From the NCBI GenBank assembly GCA_900321335.1, contig ONVR01000062.1, positions 1-13,381 of the forward strand: 13,381 nt of DNA, given 5' to 3'. Position 1 is the stretch's first letter, and the number at the start of each line of letters is the position of its first letter. Origin of the DNA: an uncultured Eubacteriales bacterium. GTDB lineage: Bacteria > Bacillota > Clostridia > Oscillospirales > Oscillospiraceae. A program made the position numbers and the translations under genes. Below the pieces are notes generated by a model that was not told the origin of the DNA, did not search any database, and saw only the letters and a program-made list of their open reading frames with translations. Positions 7,346 through 13,280 of this stretch are shown piece by piece.

Positions 7346-8205
7346 GTTTCCACCGTCTCCAGCGTAATGCGCCCCAGTTTGCCGCCCCGAAACTCGTCCA
7401 AAAGGATATTGGCCATGCGTTCCATGTCCACCTCGCCGCCGGAAATGAGAAAACCGCGCTTCCGTCCAGCCGCTTCCAGCAGGTCAAAACCGCTCTCTCC
7501 ACCGTCGGGTGCAAGTTTATAGCGCTCCAGCAATCGCTCGGGGTAGCTTTCCGCCAATACCGTCATCAGATTGGCCGCCAGGGTTTCTTTATCCAGAATA
7601 TCATCCTTTACGGCTCCGGTAAAGGCCAGGTGCTCCCCCACCTGCTGGCTTTCAAACTTGGGCCAGAGGATTCCCGGTGTGTCCAGCAGTTCAAGACCGC
7701 TGTCCAGCGTGATCCACTGTCTTCCCTTTGTCACCCCCGGTTTATCCGCCGCCGCAGCGGCCTTTCGCCGGGCAACCTTATTGATAAAGGAGGATTTTCC
7801 CACATTGGGAATGCCGACCACCATGATCCGAAGCTTTCTGCCGGTCTGGCCCTTCCGGGCGTAGAATTCCAGACGATCCTTCAAAAGCGTTTTTACCGTC
7901 TGGCCGAAAGCATTGATACCTTTGCCGGTTTTACAGTCTGTTTCCAGTACGCCGCAGCCTGAGTTCCGGAAAAATGCCGCCCATTTTCTGGTCTCGGCGG
8001 GATCGGCCTGATCCACCCGATTGAGAATGATCAACACGGGCTTGTCTCCGATGATCTCCGGAAGATCCGGGTTTCTGCTGGAGATGGGAATCCTGGCGTC
8101 GATGACCTCGCACACAGCGTCGACCAGCTTGACGTCTTCAGCCATCTGCCGCCGGGCCTTGGTCATATGCCCGGGAAACCACTGTATATTGATCTGTTCA
8201 TGCAT
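7342..8205 (-). CDS. rbgA: Ribosome biogenesis GTPase RbgA/YlqF
   Basis: The 287-residue protein is a circularly permuted GTPase: G4 LNRVD (61-65) comes before G1 GIPNVGKS (131-138), then PGVT (156-159) and G3 DTPG (175-178). The N-terminal INIQWFPGHMTKARRQM is the family hallmark, and the C-terminal part is the helical ANTAR-like RNA-binding domain. In B. subtilis RbgA is needed for late 50S maturation. I chose ATG 8205-8203 because AGGTGA lies 6 bases upstream. A GTG three codons earlier (8214) has its G-rich stretch too close. It sits close after lepB and downstream of rplS, matching its ribosome role. Confidence 0.95.
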   Translation of the reverse strand: MHEQINIQWFPGHMTKARRQMAEDVKLVDAVCEVIDARIPISSRNPDLPEIIGDKPVLIILNRVDQADPAETRKWAAFFRNSGCGVLETDCKTGKGINAFGQTVKTLLKDRLEFYARKGQTGRKLRIMVVGIPNVGKSSFINKVARRKAAAAADKPGVTKGRQWITLDSGLELLDTPGILWPKFESQQVGEHLAFTGAVKDDILDKETLAANLMTVLAESYPERLLERYKLAPDGGESGFDLLEAAGRKRGFLISGGEVDMERMANILLDEFRGGKLGRITLETVET

Positions 8206-8220
8206 GTGAATCACCTACCC

Positions 8221-8841
8221 CTACCGGTACACGGAGCCAATGCGTCCTGTGTCCTTTACGCCGTTCATGTTCGCCCCCGGCAGGATCAGCCAATAGACCT
8301 TTCCGATAATATCCCGCTGATCGATCAGACCCACGGCGCTGGAGCGGCTGTCCGTAGAGCCGTTTCGGTTATCGCCCATGACGAACAGCTTTCCCTCCGG
8401 CACGGTGATCGGACCGGAAAAATCCTCCTGCTTCCATGTGGGCTCGTAGGTATAAGGCTCCTGCAGGGCCTGTCCGTCCACATAAACGATGCCTTGGGTA
8501 AAGTCAATGTCCACCGTCTGCCCCCCTACCGCAATGATCCGCTTGACCAGAGAGTAGTCAAACAGACCCGTGTTTTCCGGCCGGAATACGACGATGTCCC
8601 CCTGCTTTGGGGTGTAGAAGAGCTTGGAGCAGATCACCTTGTCGTTGTTGTTCAGCGTGTCATACATGGAGGTTCCCCGCACGTTGACGACTCTTCCGAC
8701 AAAGACGAACAGCAAAATTCCTGTCACCAGGGCCGAAACGACACACTGGATCCAGTCAAAAAGCTCCATTTTGGCGGACTGCTTTTCCGGTTTTCCGTTT
8801 TTCTTTTTTCTGCGCGTCGTAACGGTTTTTTCCTCGTCCAT
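8221..8841 (-). CDS. lepB: Signal peptidase I
   Basis: The 206-residue protein has a basic, lysine- and arginine-rich cytoplasmic N-terminus (1-25), one membrane helix at about 33-50, and an extracellular catalytic domain. The Ser/Lys dyad is S58 in RGTSMYDTL and K100 in SLVKRIIAVGG. Box E is GDNRNGSTDSR (156-166). It cleaves signal peptides from exported proteins on the outer face of the membrane. Its size and single transmembrane segment match the Gram-positive type. AGGAG precedes the ATG. The stop is 15 bases before the rbgA ATG. A promoter with an extended -10 lies just upstream, so lepB and the genes after it can be expressed separately from rplS. Confidence 0.95.
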   Translation of the reverse strand: MDEEKTVTTRRKKKNGKPEKQSAKMELFDWIQCVVSALVTGILLFVFVGRVVNVRGTSMYDTLNNNDKVICSKLFYTPKQGDIVVFRPENTGLFDYSLVKRIIAVGGQTVDIDFTQGIVYVDGQALQEPYTYEPTWKQEDFSGPITVPEGKLFVMGDNRNGSTDSRSSAVGLIDQRDIIGKVYWLILPGANMNGVKDTGRIGSVYR

Positions 8842-8888
8842 GGTACGCTCCTGTCTCTTGATGTCGGCCCTGAAAAGCCTGATGATGA

Positions 8889-8917
8889 ATTATAGCACAA
8901 TTCCGGAAATAAAAAAA
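8889..8917 (-). promoter_or_regulatory. Extended -10 promoter for lepB-rbgA-rnhB-yraN-thrC
   Basis: On the minus strand TGC-TATAAT (8889-8897) is a perfect extended -10. The position of a -35 box, 17 bases upstream, falls in the T-run of the rplS terminator (8912-8917, TTTTTT), so the -35 is weak. Transcription would start near 8882, leaving a leader of about 40 bases before lepB. Confidence 0.65.
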
Positions 8918-8941
8918 GAGGGCATACACCCTCTTTTTTTA
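8911..8941 (-). terminator. Intrinsic terminator after rplS
   Basis: GAGGG/CCCTC pairs around a 6-base loop, and flanking A- and T-runs extend the stem to 12 bp, followed by a long T-run on the minus strand. It lies just downstream of the rplS stop at 8951. The symmetric T-run would also stop plus-strand transcription. The lepB promoter starts inside its tail. Confidence 0.88.
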
Positions 8942-8950
8942 CAATTTTGA

Positions 8951-9292
8951 TCAAATTCTCTCTTTGACCTTTGCCTTCTTGCCGACTCTGTTTCTGAGGT
9001 AGTACAGCTTTGCACGTCTGACCTTACCTCTTCTGACAGTCTCGATGGAAACGATCGTGGGAGAGTGAACGGGAAACACCTTCTCGCAGCCCACGTTGTA
9101 GGAGATGCGGCGAACGGTGATGGTCTCGTTGATCCCGCCGTGCTTCTTGGCAATAATCGTGCCCTCAAAAGCCTGGTTTCTCTCACGGCTTCCCTCTTTT
9201 ACACGGACGGTAACTCTAACGGTGTCACCAACGTGCAGCTCCGGCAGTTCCGGCTTCATGTACTGGGAATTGAGCGTCTGAATAAGATCCAT
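8951..9292 (-). CDS. rplS: 50S ribosomal protein L19
   Basis: The 113-residue protein matches L19 closely: PELHVGDTVRVTVRVKEGSRERNQAFEGTII in overlapping parts, then GINETITVRRISYNVGCEKVFPVHSP and a basic C-terminus RRGKVRRAKLYYLRNRVGKKAK. L19 sits at the 30S-50S interface. GAGGAGG precedes the ATG. It has its own promoter and terminator. The 85-base leader contains a long-range inverted repeat that covers the ribosome binding site (see the leader entry). The usual partners rimM and trmD do not lie upstream here; the upstream neighbour is a divergent membrane-protein gene. Confidence 0.98.
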   Translation of the reverse strand: MDLIQTLNSQYMKPELPELHVGDTVRVTVRVKEGSRERNQAFEGTIIAKKHGGINETITVRRISYNVGCEKVFPVHSPTIVSIETVRRGKVRRAKLYYLRNRVGKKAKVKERI

Positions 9293-9366
9293 GTTTAATT
9301 ATCCTCCTCATGTATTCAGGCGTTCATTCCCGCGGGGCCGCGGCAGAGGACCACCCGTAATTAAAC
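9293..9366 (-). promoter_or_regulatory. Candidate RBS-sequestering leader of rplS (L19 leader-like)
   Basis: The mRNA leader carries GUUUAAUUA (9358-9366) and, directly before the AUG, its exact complement UAAUUAAAC (9293-9301). Inside this, UCCUC (9346-9350) can pair with the Shine-Dalgarno GAGGA (9302-9306). The two helices stack with a 7-base bulge (9351-9357) on the 5' side. The enclosed region has a short hairpin, CCGC/GCGG (9330-9343). The whole translation start could thus be folded shut. Autogenous leaders for L19 are known in Firmicutes. That L19 itself binds here is inference. Confidence 0.6.
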
Positions 9367-9383
9367 AGTCAAATTGCTAAAAT

Positions 9384-9412
9384 ATATTAGCACAGGTTTA
9401 CACCATTTGCAA
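9384..9412 (-). promoter_or_regulatory. Promoter for rplS
   Basis: On the minus strand TTGCAA (9407-9412), a 17-base spacer and TAATAT (9384-9389) preceded by TGC make an extended -10 promoter. The start would be near 9377, just upstream of the structured leader. Confidence 0.78.
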
Positions 9413-9455
9413 GCAAATTTTTCAATTTTTCTCGAATTAAATTTATATGAACGAC

Positions 9456-9484
9456 TGTTTTCTTTCAAATATCTGTGGTATCAT
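9456..9484 (+). promoter_or_regulatory. Likely promoter of the rhomboid-like gene
   Basis: TATCAT (9479-9484) is preceded by TGG, which forms an extended -10. At 17 bases upstream the -35 position reads TGTTTT (9456-9461), a poor match. The start would be near 9491, only about 14 bases before the TTG start and close to or within the Shine-Dalgarno region. This is the best promoter candidate in the gap, but a weak one. Confidence 0.4.
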
Positions 9485-9504
9485 AGCTTTCGGAGGGGAT
9501 CGCC

Positions 9505-10365
9505 TTGAAATCACTCAACCGAAAAATCGAGAAATTCTGCTACAACCATCCGCATTTCGGCATTCCGAATTTCATGCTGATTTATATTATTGTCAGCGCC
9601 GTGGTATACCTGCTGTGCCAGATGGATACCACTTATACCTTCTACAGTCTGCTCTATTTCCACCCCGGTCTGATTCTCCGGGGCCAGATCTGGCGGCTCG
9701 TCACCTGGATTTTCATGCCGGCCCATGACAGCTTGATTTTTGAGGCCATCTTCCTGCTGTTTTACTACTCCATCGGCAGTACGGTCCAGTCCCACATGGG
9801 AACGGCCAAGTTTACGATTTACTATCTGCTGGGCGTTGTGATCAGCGTTGTCTACGGATTTCTTACCTACTACGCGTTCCGCAGCCCGGTCATTCTCAGC
9901 GCGACGTTTTTGAACCTCTCCCTGTTTTTCGTCTACGCGACCCTGTACCCGGAAAACAAGGTGCTTCTGTTCTTCTTCATTCCCATCAAAGTCAAATGGC
10001 TGGCTTACTTTGACGCCGCATATTACGTCTATCAGATGGTGCGTATGTTTATCGCCGGCGACGTGGCAACGGGCCTGTTTCCGCTGATCGCCGTATTGAA
10101 CTTCCTGATTTTCTTCGGCGACTATCTGATCGGACGGCTGCGCCGGCAGGCCCCGCGCTACAGTCCCAACGTCATTAACTTCAAGAAGGCCGCACGGGAG
10201 GAAAAACGCAAGGTGGACGCCCAGCCCTATCGGCACAAATGCGCTGTATGCGGGCGTACGGATGTGAGCAATCCCGAACTGGAGTTTCGTTATTGTTCCC
10301 GATGTGAGGGATATCACTGTTTCTGTATGGATCATATCAACAATCACGTCCACTTCAAACAGTAA
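9505..10365 (+). CDS. Rhomboid/derlin-like membrane protein with C-terminal Cys/His zinc module, probably not a protease
   Basis: The 286-residue protein starts at TTG 9505; GGAGGGG at 9492-9498 fixes this start. About six hydrophobic helices lie at roughly 22-39, 77-95, 103-123, 127-148, 152-170 and 185-207. The stretch QIWRLVTWIF (61-70) followed by IGSTVQSHMGTAKF (90-103) resembles the rhomboid WR loop and the 'G..vE...G..k' turn after helix 2. The GxSG serine motif is replaced by ILSA (130-133, S132 retained), and I find no His in the last helix where rhomboids have their catalytic one. After a basic linker (208-240), the soluble tail has C246-x2-C249, C264-x2-C267, then C272, C274, H277, H281 and H283, a likely zinc-binding module. 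It is monocistronic and divergent from rplS. The function is unknown; it might bind or chaperone membrane clients as derlins and iRhoms do. Confidence 0.72.
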   Translation: MKSLNRKIEKFCYNHPHFGIPNFMLIYIIVSAVVYLLCQMDTTYTFYSLLYFHPGLILRGQIWRLVTWIFMPAHDSLIFEAIFLLFYYSIGSTVQSHMGTAKFTIYYLLGVVISVVYGFLTYYAFRSPVILSATFLNLSLFFVYATLYPENKVLLFFFIPIKVKWLAYFDAAYYVYQMVRMFIAGDVATGLFPLIAVLNFLIFFGDYLIGRLRRQAPRYSPNVINFKKAAREEKRKVDAQPYRHKCAVCGRTDVSNPELEFRYCSRCEGYHCFCMDHINNHVHFKQ

Positions 10366-10378
10366 GCTTGTCAAAAAG

Positions 10379-10406
10379 AACACCGCCGCTTTTCAGCGGC
10401 GGTGTT
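10379..10406. terminator. Bidirectional terminator between the rhomboid-like gene and the permease
   Basis: A perfect 12-bp stem (10379-10390 with 10395-10406) closes a tetraloop. On the minus strand it is followed by CTTTTTG, a good U-run for the permease gene. On the plus strand the tail is GTGTTT, weaker. The two genes converge here. Confidence 0.88.
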
Positions 10407-10423
10407 GTGTTTATGGGTATTTG

Positions 10424-11857
10424 TTATACGACCAGGAAGAACTTGACCAGGAACAGGGCAGAGATCACGTAAGTCAGAACGGAGACCTCCTTGGCTCTTC
10501 CGGTGAAGATCTTGATGATGGTGGAGGCGATCAGGCCCAGGCCGATGGCGTGGCCGATGGAGCCGGAGATGGGCATGCCGATGAGCATGATGGCCAGGGG
10601 CACGCTCTCGTCGAGCTTTTCAAAGTTGACGTTTTTCAGACCGCTGAGCATCAGCACGCCCACGTAGATCAGGGCTGCAGAGGTAGCGGCGGCGGGAATA
10701 ATGGCGGCAATCGGCGCCAGGAACATACAGGCCAGGAAGATGATGCCTGTGGTCAGGGCGGTCAGACCCGTGCGGCCGCCGGCCTCAACACCGGAGGCGG
10801 ACTCGATGAAGGTGGTAACGGTAGAGGTACCGGTCACAGCGCCGGCAACGGTGCCGACGGCATCGGCCAGAAGGGCTTCCTTCATCTTGGGCATATTGCC
10901 GTTTTCGTCAACCATGTTGGCTCTGGTGGCTGTACCGACCAGGGTGCCGATGGTATCAAACATATCGATCATACAGAATGTGATGATCAGGGTAATGGCC
11001 GTGAACCATCCGATATTGAACAGAGAGGCAAAATCGAACTTAAAGAACGTGGTGGAGAACATATCACCGAAGGGAGGCAGCCAGGACGCGGACTTCAGGG
11101 ACTCGAAGGGATTGATGCCGAGGAAAATGGCCTCCCCTGCCCAATAGATCACAGATGCTGCAAGCATGCCGATGATAACGGCGCCCTTCTTCTTGTAGTG
11201 GGCAAGAATCACAATCACAAACAGGCCGACAAACATAGTGATGACCGTTAGGATCATGGTGGAGTAGCCGGAGCCCATGTTGTCCTTGATTACGCTGGGC
11301 GTCAGCGCGCCGAAGAAATCGCGCATGACGTAGAAGGGCGCGGCAAAGCCGTTGCCGTCGGAGTAGATGCCTACGTTGGAGCCAAAGCCGATGTTCATCA
11401 GCATCAGGCCAATGGCAGGCGCGATACCCATACGGACCCCAAGCGGAATGGACTCAACGATCTTTTCCCGGACATTGAACACAGAGAGAATGATAAAGAT
11501 AATGCCTTCGATCAAAATGATGCACAGGGCGGCGTGGAAGCCTTCCACATAGGTAATGCCCAGCATACCGGCAATGTTGCCGACCACAACGGCGAAGAAG
11601 CTGTTCAGGCCCATGCCGGGGGCCATGGCGAAGGGCTTGTTGGCCGCAAAGGCCATGACGAACATGCCGATGGCGGAGGCAAGGCAGGTTGCCATGAACA
11701 CGCCGTTCCAGAGGTTTTGTCCCTCAGCGCCAAAGTTGGTCAGCAAGTTCGGGTTTAGGGCGATGATATAGGCCATGGTCATAAACGTTGTCAGACCGGC
11801 CACGATCTCCGTCCGCACAGTGGTACCATTGTTTTTCAATTTGAAAATTTTTTCCAT
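10424..11857 (-). CDS. NCS2/AzgA-type purine (hypoxanthine/guanine/adenine) permease
   Basis: The 477-residue integral membrane protein is largely hydrophobic, with about 12-14 helices. It starts MEKIFKLKNNGTTVRTE, followed by AGLTTFMTMAYIIALNP and AMAPGMGLNSFFA (78-90). It also has GLMLMNIGF, a DMFDTIGTLVG motif in the second half, and TFIESASGVEAGGRTGLTAL, all typical of the AzgA/PbuG/PbuO branch of the NCS2 family. These import purine bases with protons. Which base is carried cannot be read from sequence. I chose ATG 11857-11855 because TGGAGG lies 8 bases upstream; an in-frame upstream opening at 11884 would place that site inside the gene. No purine riboswitch is visible in the short leader. 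Confidence 0.93.
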   Translation of the reverse strand: MEKIFKLKNNGTTVRTEIVAGLTTFMTMAYIIALNPNLLTNFGAEGQNLWNGVFMATCLASAIGMFVMAFAANKPFAMAPGMGLNSFFAVVVGNIAGMLGITYVEGFHAALCIILIEGIIFIILSVFNVREKIVESIPLGVRMGIAPAIGLMLMNIGFGSNVGIYSDGNGFAAPFYVMRDFFGALTPSVIKDNMGSGYSTMILTVITMFVGLFVIVILAHYKKKGAVIIGMLAASVIYWAGEAIFLGINPFESLKSASWLPPFGDMFSTTFFKFDFASLFNIGWFTAITLIITFCMIDMFDTIGTLVGTATRANMVDENGNMPKMKEALLADAVGTVAGAVTGTSTVTTFIESASGVEAGGRTGLTALTTGIIFLACMFLAPIAAIIPAAATSAALIYVGVLMLSGLKNVNFEKLDESVPLAIMLIGMPISGSIGHAIGLGLIASTIIKIFTGRAKEVSVLTYVISALFLVKFFLVV

Positions 11858-11920
11858 ATGGTATACCTCCATTCTTAATGACAATGTGAGTTTACCACAG
11901 GAACCGGCAAAAAGCTACAT

Positions 11921-11950
11921 ATTTTACAATATTTTTTAACAAACTGTGAA
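11921..11950 (-). promoter_or_regulatory. Promoter candidate for the purine permease
   Basis: On the minus strand TTCACA (11945-11950), an 18-base spacer and TAAAAT (11921-11926) each differ from consensus by one base. A second possible -10, TGG-TAAACT (11889-11894 for the hexamer), lies closer to the gene but has no -35. Confidence 0.55.
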
Positions 11951-11983
11951 CGGTTCTTTGATCCTCATCAAGAAAGACCGCAT

Positions 11984-12019
11984 AAAAAACGCCGCTGCGG
12001 ACTTCTTCAGTCTGCAGCG
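11984..12019 (-). terminator. Intrinsic terminator after tRNA-Leu(UAA)
   Basis: CGCTGC/GCAGCG (12014-12019 with 11993-11998) plus an inner GACT/AGTC give a 10-bp stem with one mismatch and a 5-base loop. It is followed on the minus strand by GCG and TTTTTT (11984-11989). It sits 3 bases past the tRNA CCA end. Confidence 0.85.
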
Positions 12020-12022
12020 ACG

Positions 12023-12109
12023 TGGTGCCGGTGACCGGGATCGAACCGGTACGAGATTTCTCTCACGGGATTTTAAGTCCCGGGCGTCTGCCTGTTCCGC
12101 CACACCGGC
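12023..12109 (-). tRNA. tRNA-Leu, anticodon UAA, with encoded CCA
   Basis: The 87-base class II tRNA has acceptor GCCGGTG pairing with CACCGGC, discriminator A and encoded CCA. The anticodon stem GGGA/TCCC encloses the loop CTTAAAA, so the anticodon is UAA. The long variable arm (GAGA...TCTC) and the T loop GGTTCGATCCC are intact. It reads UUA and, by wobble, UUG codons. It has its own promoter and terminator. Confidence 0.96.
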
Positions 12110-12124
12110 AGATACGGCGGGATT

Positions 12125-12153
12125 ATCATAGCATTCAGGTCCGGATTTGTCAA
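12125..12153 (-). promoter_or_regulatory. Strong promoter for tRNA-Leu(UAA)
   Basis: On the minus strand TTGACA (12148-12153), a 17-base spacer and TATGAT (12125-12130) preceded by TGC. A consensus -35 with an extended -10 fits a stable-RNA gene. Start near 12118, about 9 bases before the mature tRNA. Confidence 0.88.
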
Positions 12154-12176
12154 CCGAAACCACACGGCAGGTACTC

Positions 12177-12204
12177 TTGCATTTTTTCCGCGGCCGGGTA
12201 TAAT
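12177..12204 (+). promoter_or_regulatory. Promoter for the HAD hydrolase gene
   Basis: TTGCAT (12177-12182), a 16-base spacer and perfect TATAAT (12199-12204). It is divergent from the tRNA-Leu promoter, with only 23 bases between the two -35 boxes. The predicted start near 12211 leaves a leader of about 32 bases. Confidence 0.75.
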
Positions 12205-12242
12205 ACGAGTTGCAGATTCTATACGGAACGGAGGAAACCGGT

Positions 12243-12893
12243 ATGGCCTTTCACGTGATTTTTGATATGGACGGCGTGATCCTCGATACAGAGCACATGT
12301 ATCTGAATGCCTGGCGCAAGGTGGCAAAGGAAAACGGACTTGGCGATCTGGACGCGCTGATCTATCGATGCATCGGCCTGAATGAACGCAGAACCAAGGA
12401 ACTGGTCACGTCCTATCTGGGGCCGGAACGGAACTACGATACCTTGCGGGCACAGGTGAAGGATGCGTTCAACCGGCAGGCTAAGGAAACCGGTATTCCC
12501 GTAAAGAAGGGCGTCTATGAGATCTTTCCCTACCTTTCATCCAGGAAGATCACCATGGGCCTTGCCTCATCCACACGCGGGGAGCGGGTCATCCCGCAGC
12601 TGACAGACGCAAAGCTCCTTTCCTATTTCAGCGCTGTTGTAACAGGCGATATGGTTCGTTACAGCAAGCCTGAGCCGGAGATCTTTCTTCTATGCGCTGA
12701 GCAGATGGGCGTCTCCCCTGCCGATACCTACGTGATCGAGGACTCCTTCAATGGGATCACCGCGGCGCACAGAGCCGGCATGATGCCGATCATGGTGCCG
12801 GATCTGAAGCAGCCAGACGAGGCGATCCGGGCTATGACCGTAACAGTGGAAAAGGACCTGCATGACGTTGTAAAATTCTTATCCGAAAAATGA
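12243..12893 (+). CDS. HAD-superfamily hydrolase, beta-phosphoglucomutase-like
   Basis: The 216-residue protein starts at ATG 12243, with GGAGG 8 bases upstream; an in-frame ATG at 12210 lies before the Shine-Dalgarno and is unlikely. HAD motif I is FDMDGVILDTE (nucleophile D8, acid/base D10), motif II GLASSTR (S109/S110), motif III SKPEPEIF (K142), and motif IV VIEDSFNGI (E166, D167). A helical cap (about 17-88) places it in subfamily I, with beta-phosphoglucomutases and small phosphatases such as phosphoglycolate or sugar-phosphate phosphatases. Substrate is not predictable; the cap motifs do not settle mutase versus phosphatase. It lies alone between two tRNA-Leu genes with its own promoter. 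I see no strong terminator after it before the next promoter. Confidence 0.9.
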   Translation: MAFHVIFDMDGVILDTEHMYLNAWRKVAKENGLGDLDALIYRCIGLNERRTKELVTSYLGPERNYDTLRAQVKDAFNRQAKETGIPVKKGVYEIFPYLSSRKITMGLASSTRGERVIPQLTDAKLLSYFSAVVTGDMVRYSKPEPEIFLLCAEQMGVSPADTYVIEDSFNGITAAHRAGMMPIMVPDLKQPDEAIRAMTVTVEKDLHDVVKFLSEK

Positions 12894-12913
12894 TCCTTTT
12901 TCAAAAAAAGTTC

Positions 12914-12942
12914 TTGACATTCCCTATGAAAATGTGTATATT
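12914..12942 (+). promoter_or_regulatory. Strong promoter for the tRNA-Leu(CAG)-tRNA-Ala(CGC) unit
   Basis: Consensus TTGACA (12914-12919), a 17-base spacer and TATATT (12937-12942). Start near 12949, a few bases before the first tRNA. No second promoter is visible between the two tRNAs, so both should come from this one. Confidence 0.88.
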
Positions 12943-12956
12943 AAATAAGCTGACAT

Positions 12957-13044
12957 GCACGAGTGGTGGAATTGGCAGACTCGCTAGATTCAGGTTCTAG
13001 TGCTCACTTCGGGCGTGCGGGTTCAAGTCCCGCCTCGTGCACCA
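12957..13044 (+). tRNA. tRNA-Leu, anticodon CAG, with encoded CCA
   Basis: The 88-base class II tRNA has acceptor GCACGAG pairing with CTCGTGC, discriminator A and encoded CCA. The anticodon stem CTAGA/TCTAG holds the loop TTCAGGT, anticodon CAG. The variable arm (GTGCTCACTTCGGGCGT) and T arm GCGGGTTCAAGTCCCGC are intact. It reads CUG, a common leucine codon in these GC-rich genes. Confidence 0.97.
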
Positions 13045-13045
13045 A

Positions 13046-13076
13046 GGAAAACGACTTGCTTGGCAGGTCGTTTTCC
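13046..13076 (+). other. 14-bp hairpin between two tRNA genes
   Basis: GGAAAACGAC pairs with GTCGTTTTCC, and the stem continues inward (T-G wobble, TGC/GCA) to a 3-base loop: 13046-13059 with 13063-13076. It lies between tRNA-Leu(CAG) and tRNA-Ala. The U-run is inside the stem and not after it, so it may be a partial terminator or an RNA-processing signal for separating the two tRNAs. Confidence 0.6.
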
Positions 13077-13083
13077 AACATAT

Positions 13084-13160
13084 GGGCTCGTAGCTCAGCT
13101 GGGAGAGCGCACGGTTCGCATCCGTGAGGTTCGAGGGTTCGATCCCCTTCGGGTCCACCA
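13084..13160 (+). tRNA. tRNA-Ala, anticodon CGC, with encoded CCA
   Basis: A 77-base tRNA. The anticodon stem CACGG/CCGTG holds the loop TTCGCAT, anticodon CGC, reading GCG. The acceptor stem GGGCTCG/CGGGTCC contains the G3-U70 wobble pair that is the alanine identity element. D arm GCTC/GAGC and T loop TTCGATC are normal, and CCA is encoded. By my count the variable loop is 6 bases (AGGTTC) where 5 is usual. Confidence 0.95.
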
Positions 13161-13164
13161 GATC

Positions 13165-13198
13165 AAAAAACCCGTCGACGAATGTCGACGGGTTTTTT
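13165..13198 (+). terminator. Intrinsic terminator after tRNA-Ala(CGC)
   Basis: CCCGTCGAC/GTCGACGGG (13171-13179 with 13184-13192) with a tetraloop, flanked by six A and six T, so the stem can extend to 15 bp and the T-run follows. It starts 4 bases past the tRNA CCA end. Confidence 0.93.
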
Positions 13199-13237
13199 AA
13201 TTTTTACACTATTGACGGAAACACGTCTCCCCCTCCT

Positions 13238-13246
13238 TGTTATAAT
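13238..13246 (+). promoter_or_regulatory. Extended -10 promoter for the edge regulator
   Basis: TGT-TATAAT is a perfect extended -10. TTGACG is present upstream (13212-13217), but at 23 bases it is too far to be a normal -35. Start near 13253, at the edge of the palindrome described next. Confidence 0.65.
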
Positions 13247-13251
13247 AGTCG

Positions 13252-13280
13252 TATATATTAGACACAAAGTCTTATATATG
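13252..13280 (+). promoter_or_regulatory. Imperfect palindrome, candidate operator of the XRE regulator
   Basis: TATATATTAGAC (13252-13263) and GTCTTATATATG (13269-13280) are inverted repeats with two mismatches around a 5-base spacer. The position over the predicted transcription start, just upstream of a DNA-binding protein gene, suits an autorepressor site. Binding is inference. Confidence 0.45.

Noticed and set aside
9511..10383. Minus-strand open frame of 290 codons opposite the rhomboid-like gene
   Set aside because: The plus-strand gene has a placed Shine-Dalgarno, membrane helices and CxxC motifs; the reverse frame has no such support.
10304..11251. Plus-strand open frame of 315 codons opposite the permease
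   Set aside because: Its translation is a polar, glycine/aspartate-rich stretch that mirrors membrane-helix codons, with no start signals.
11858..11920. Possible purine riboswitch before the purine permease
   Set aside because: I looked for the conserved purine-aptamer loop and junction sequences and did not find them; the leader is too short for aptamer plus expression platform.
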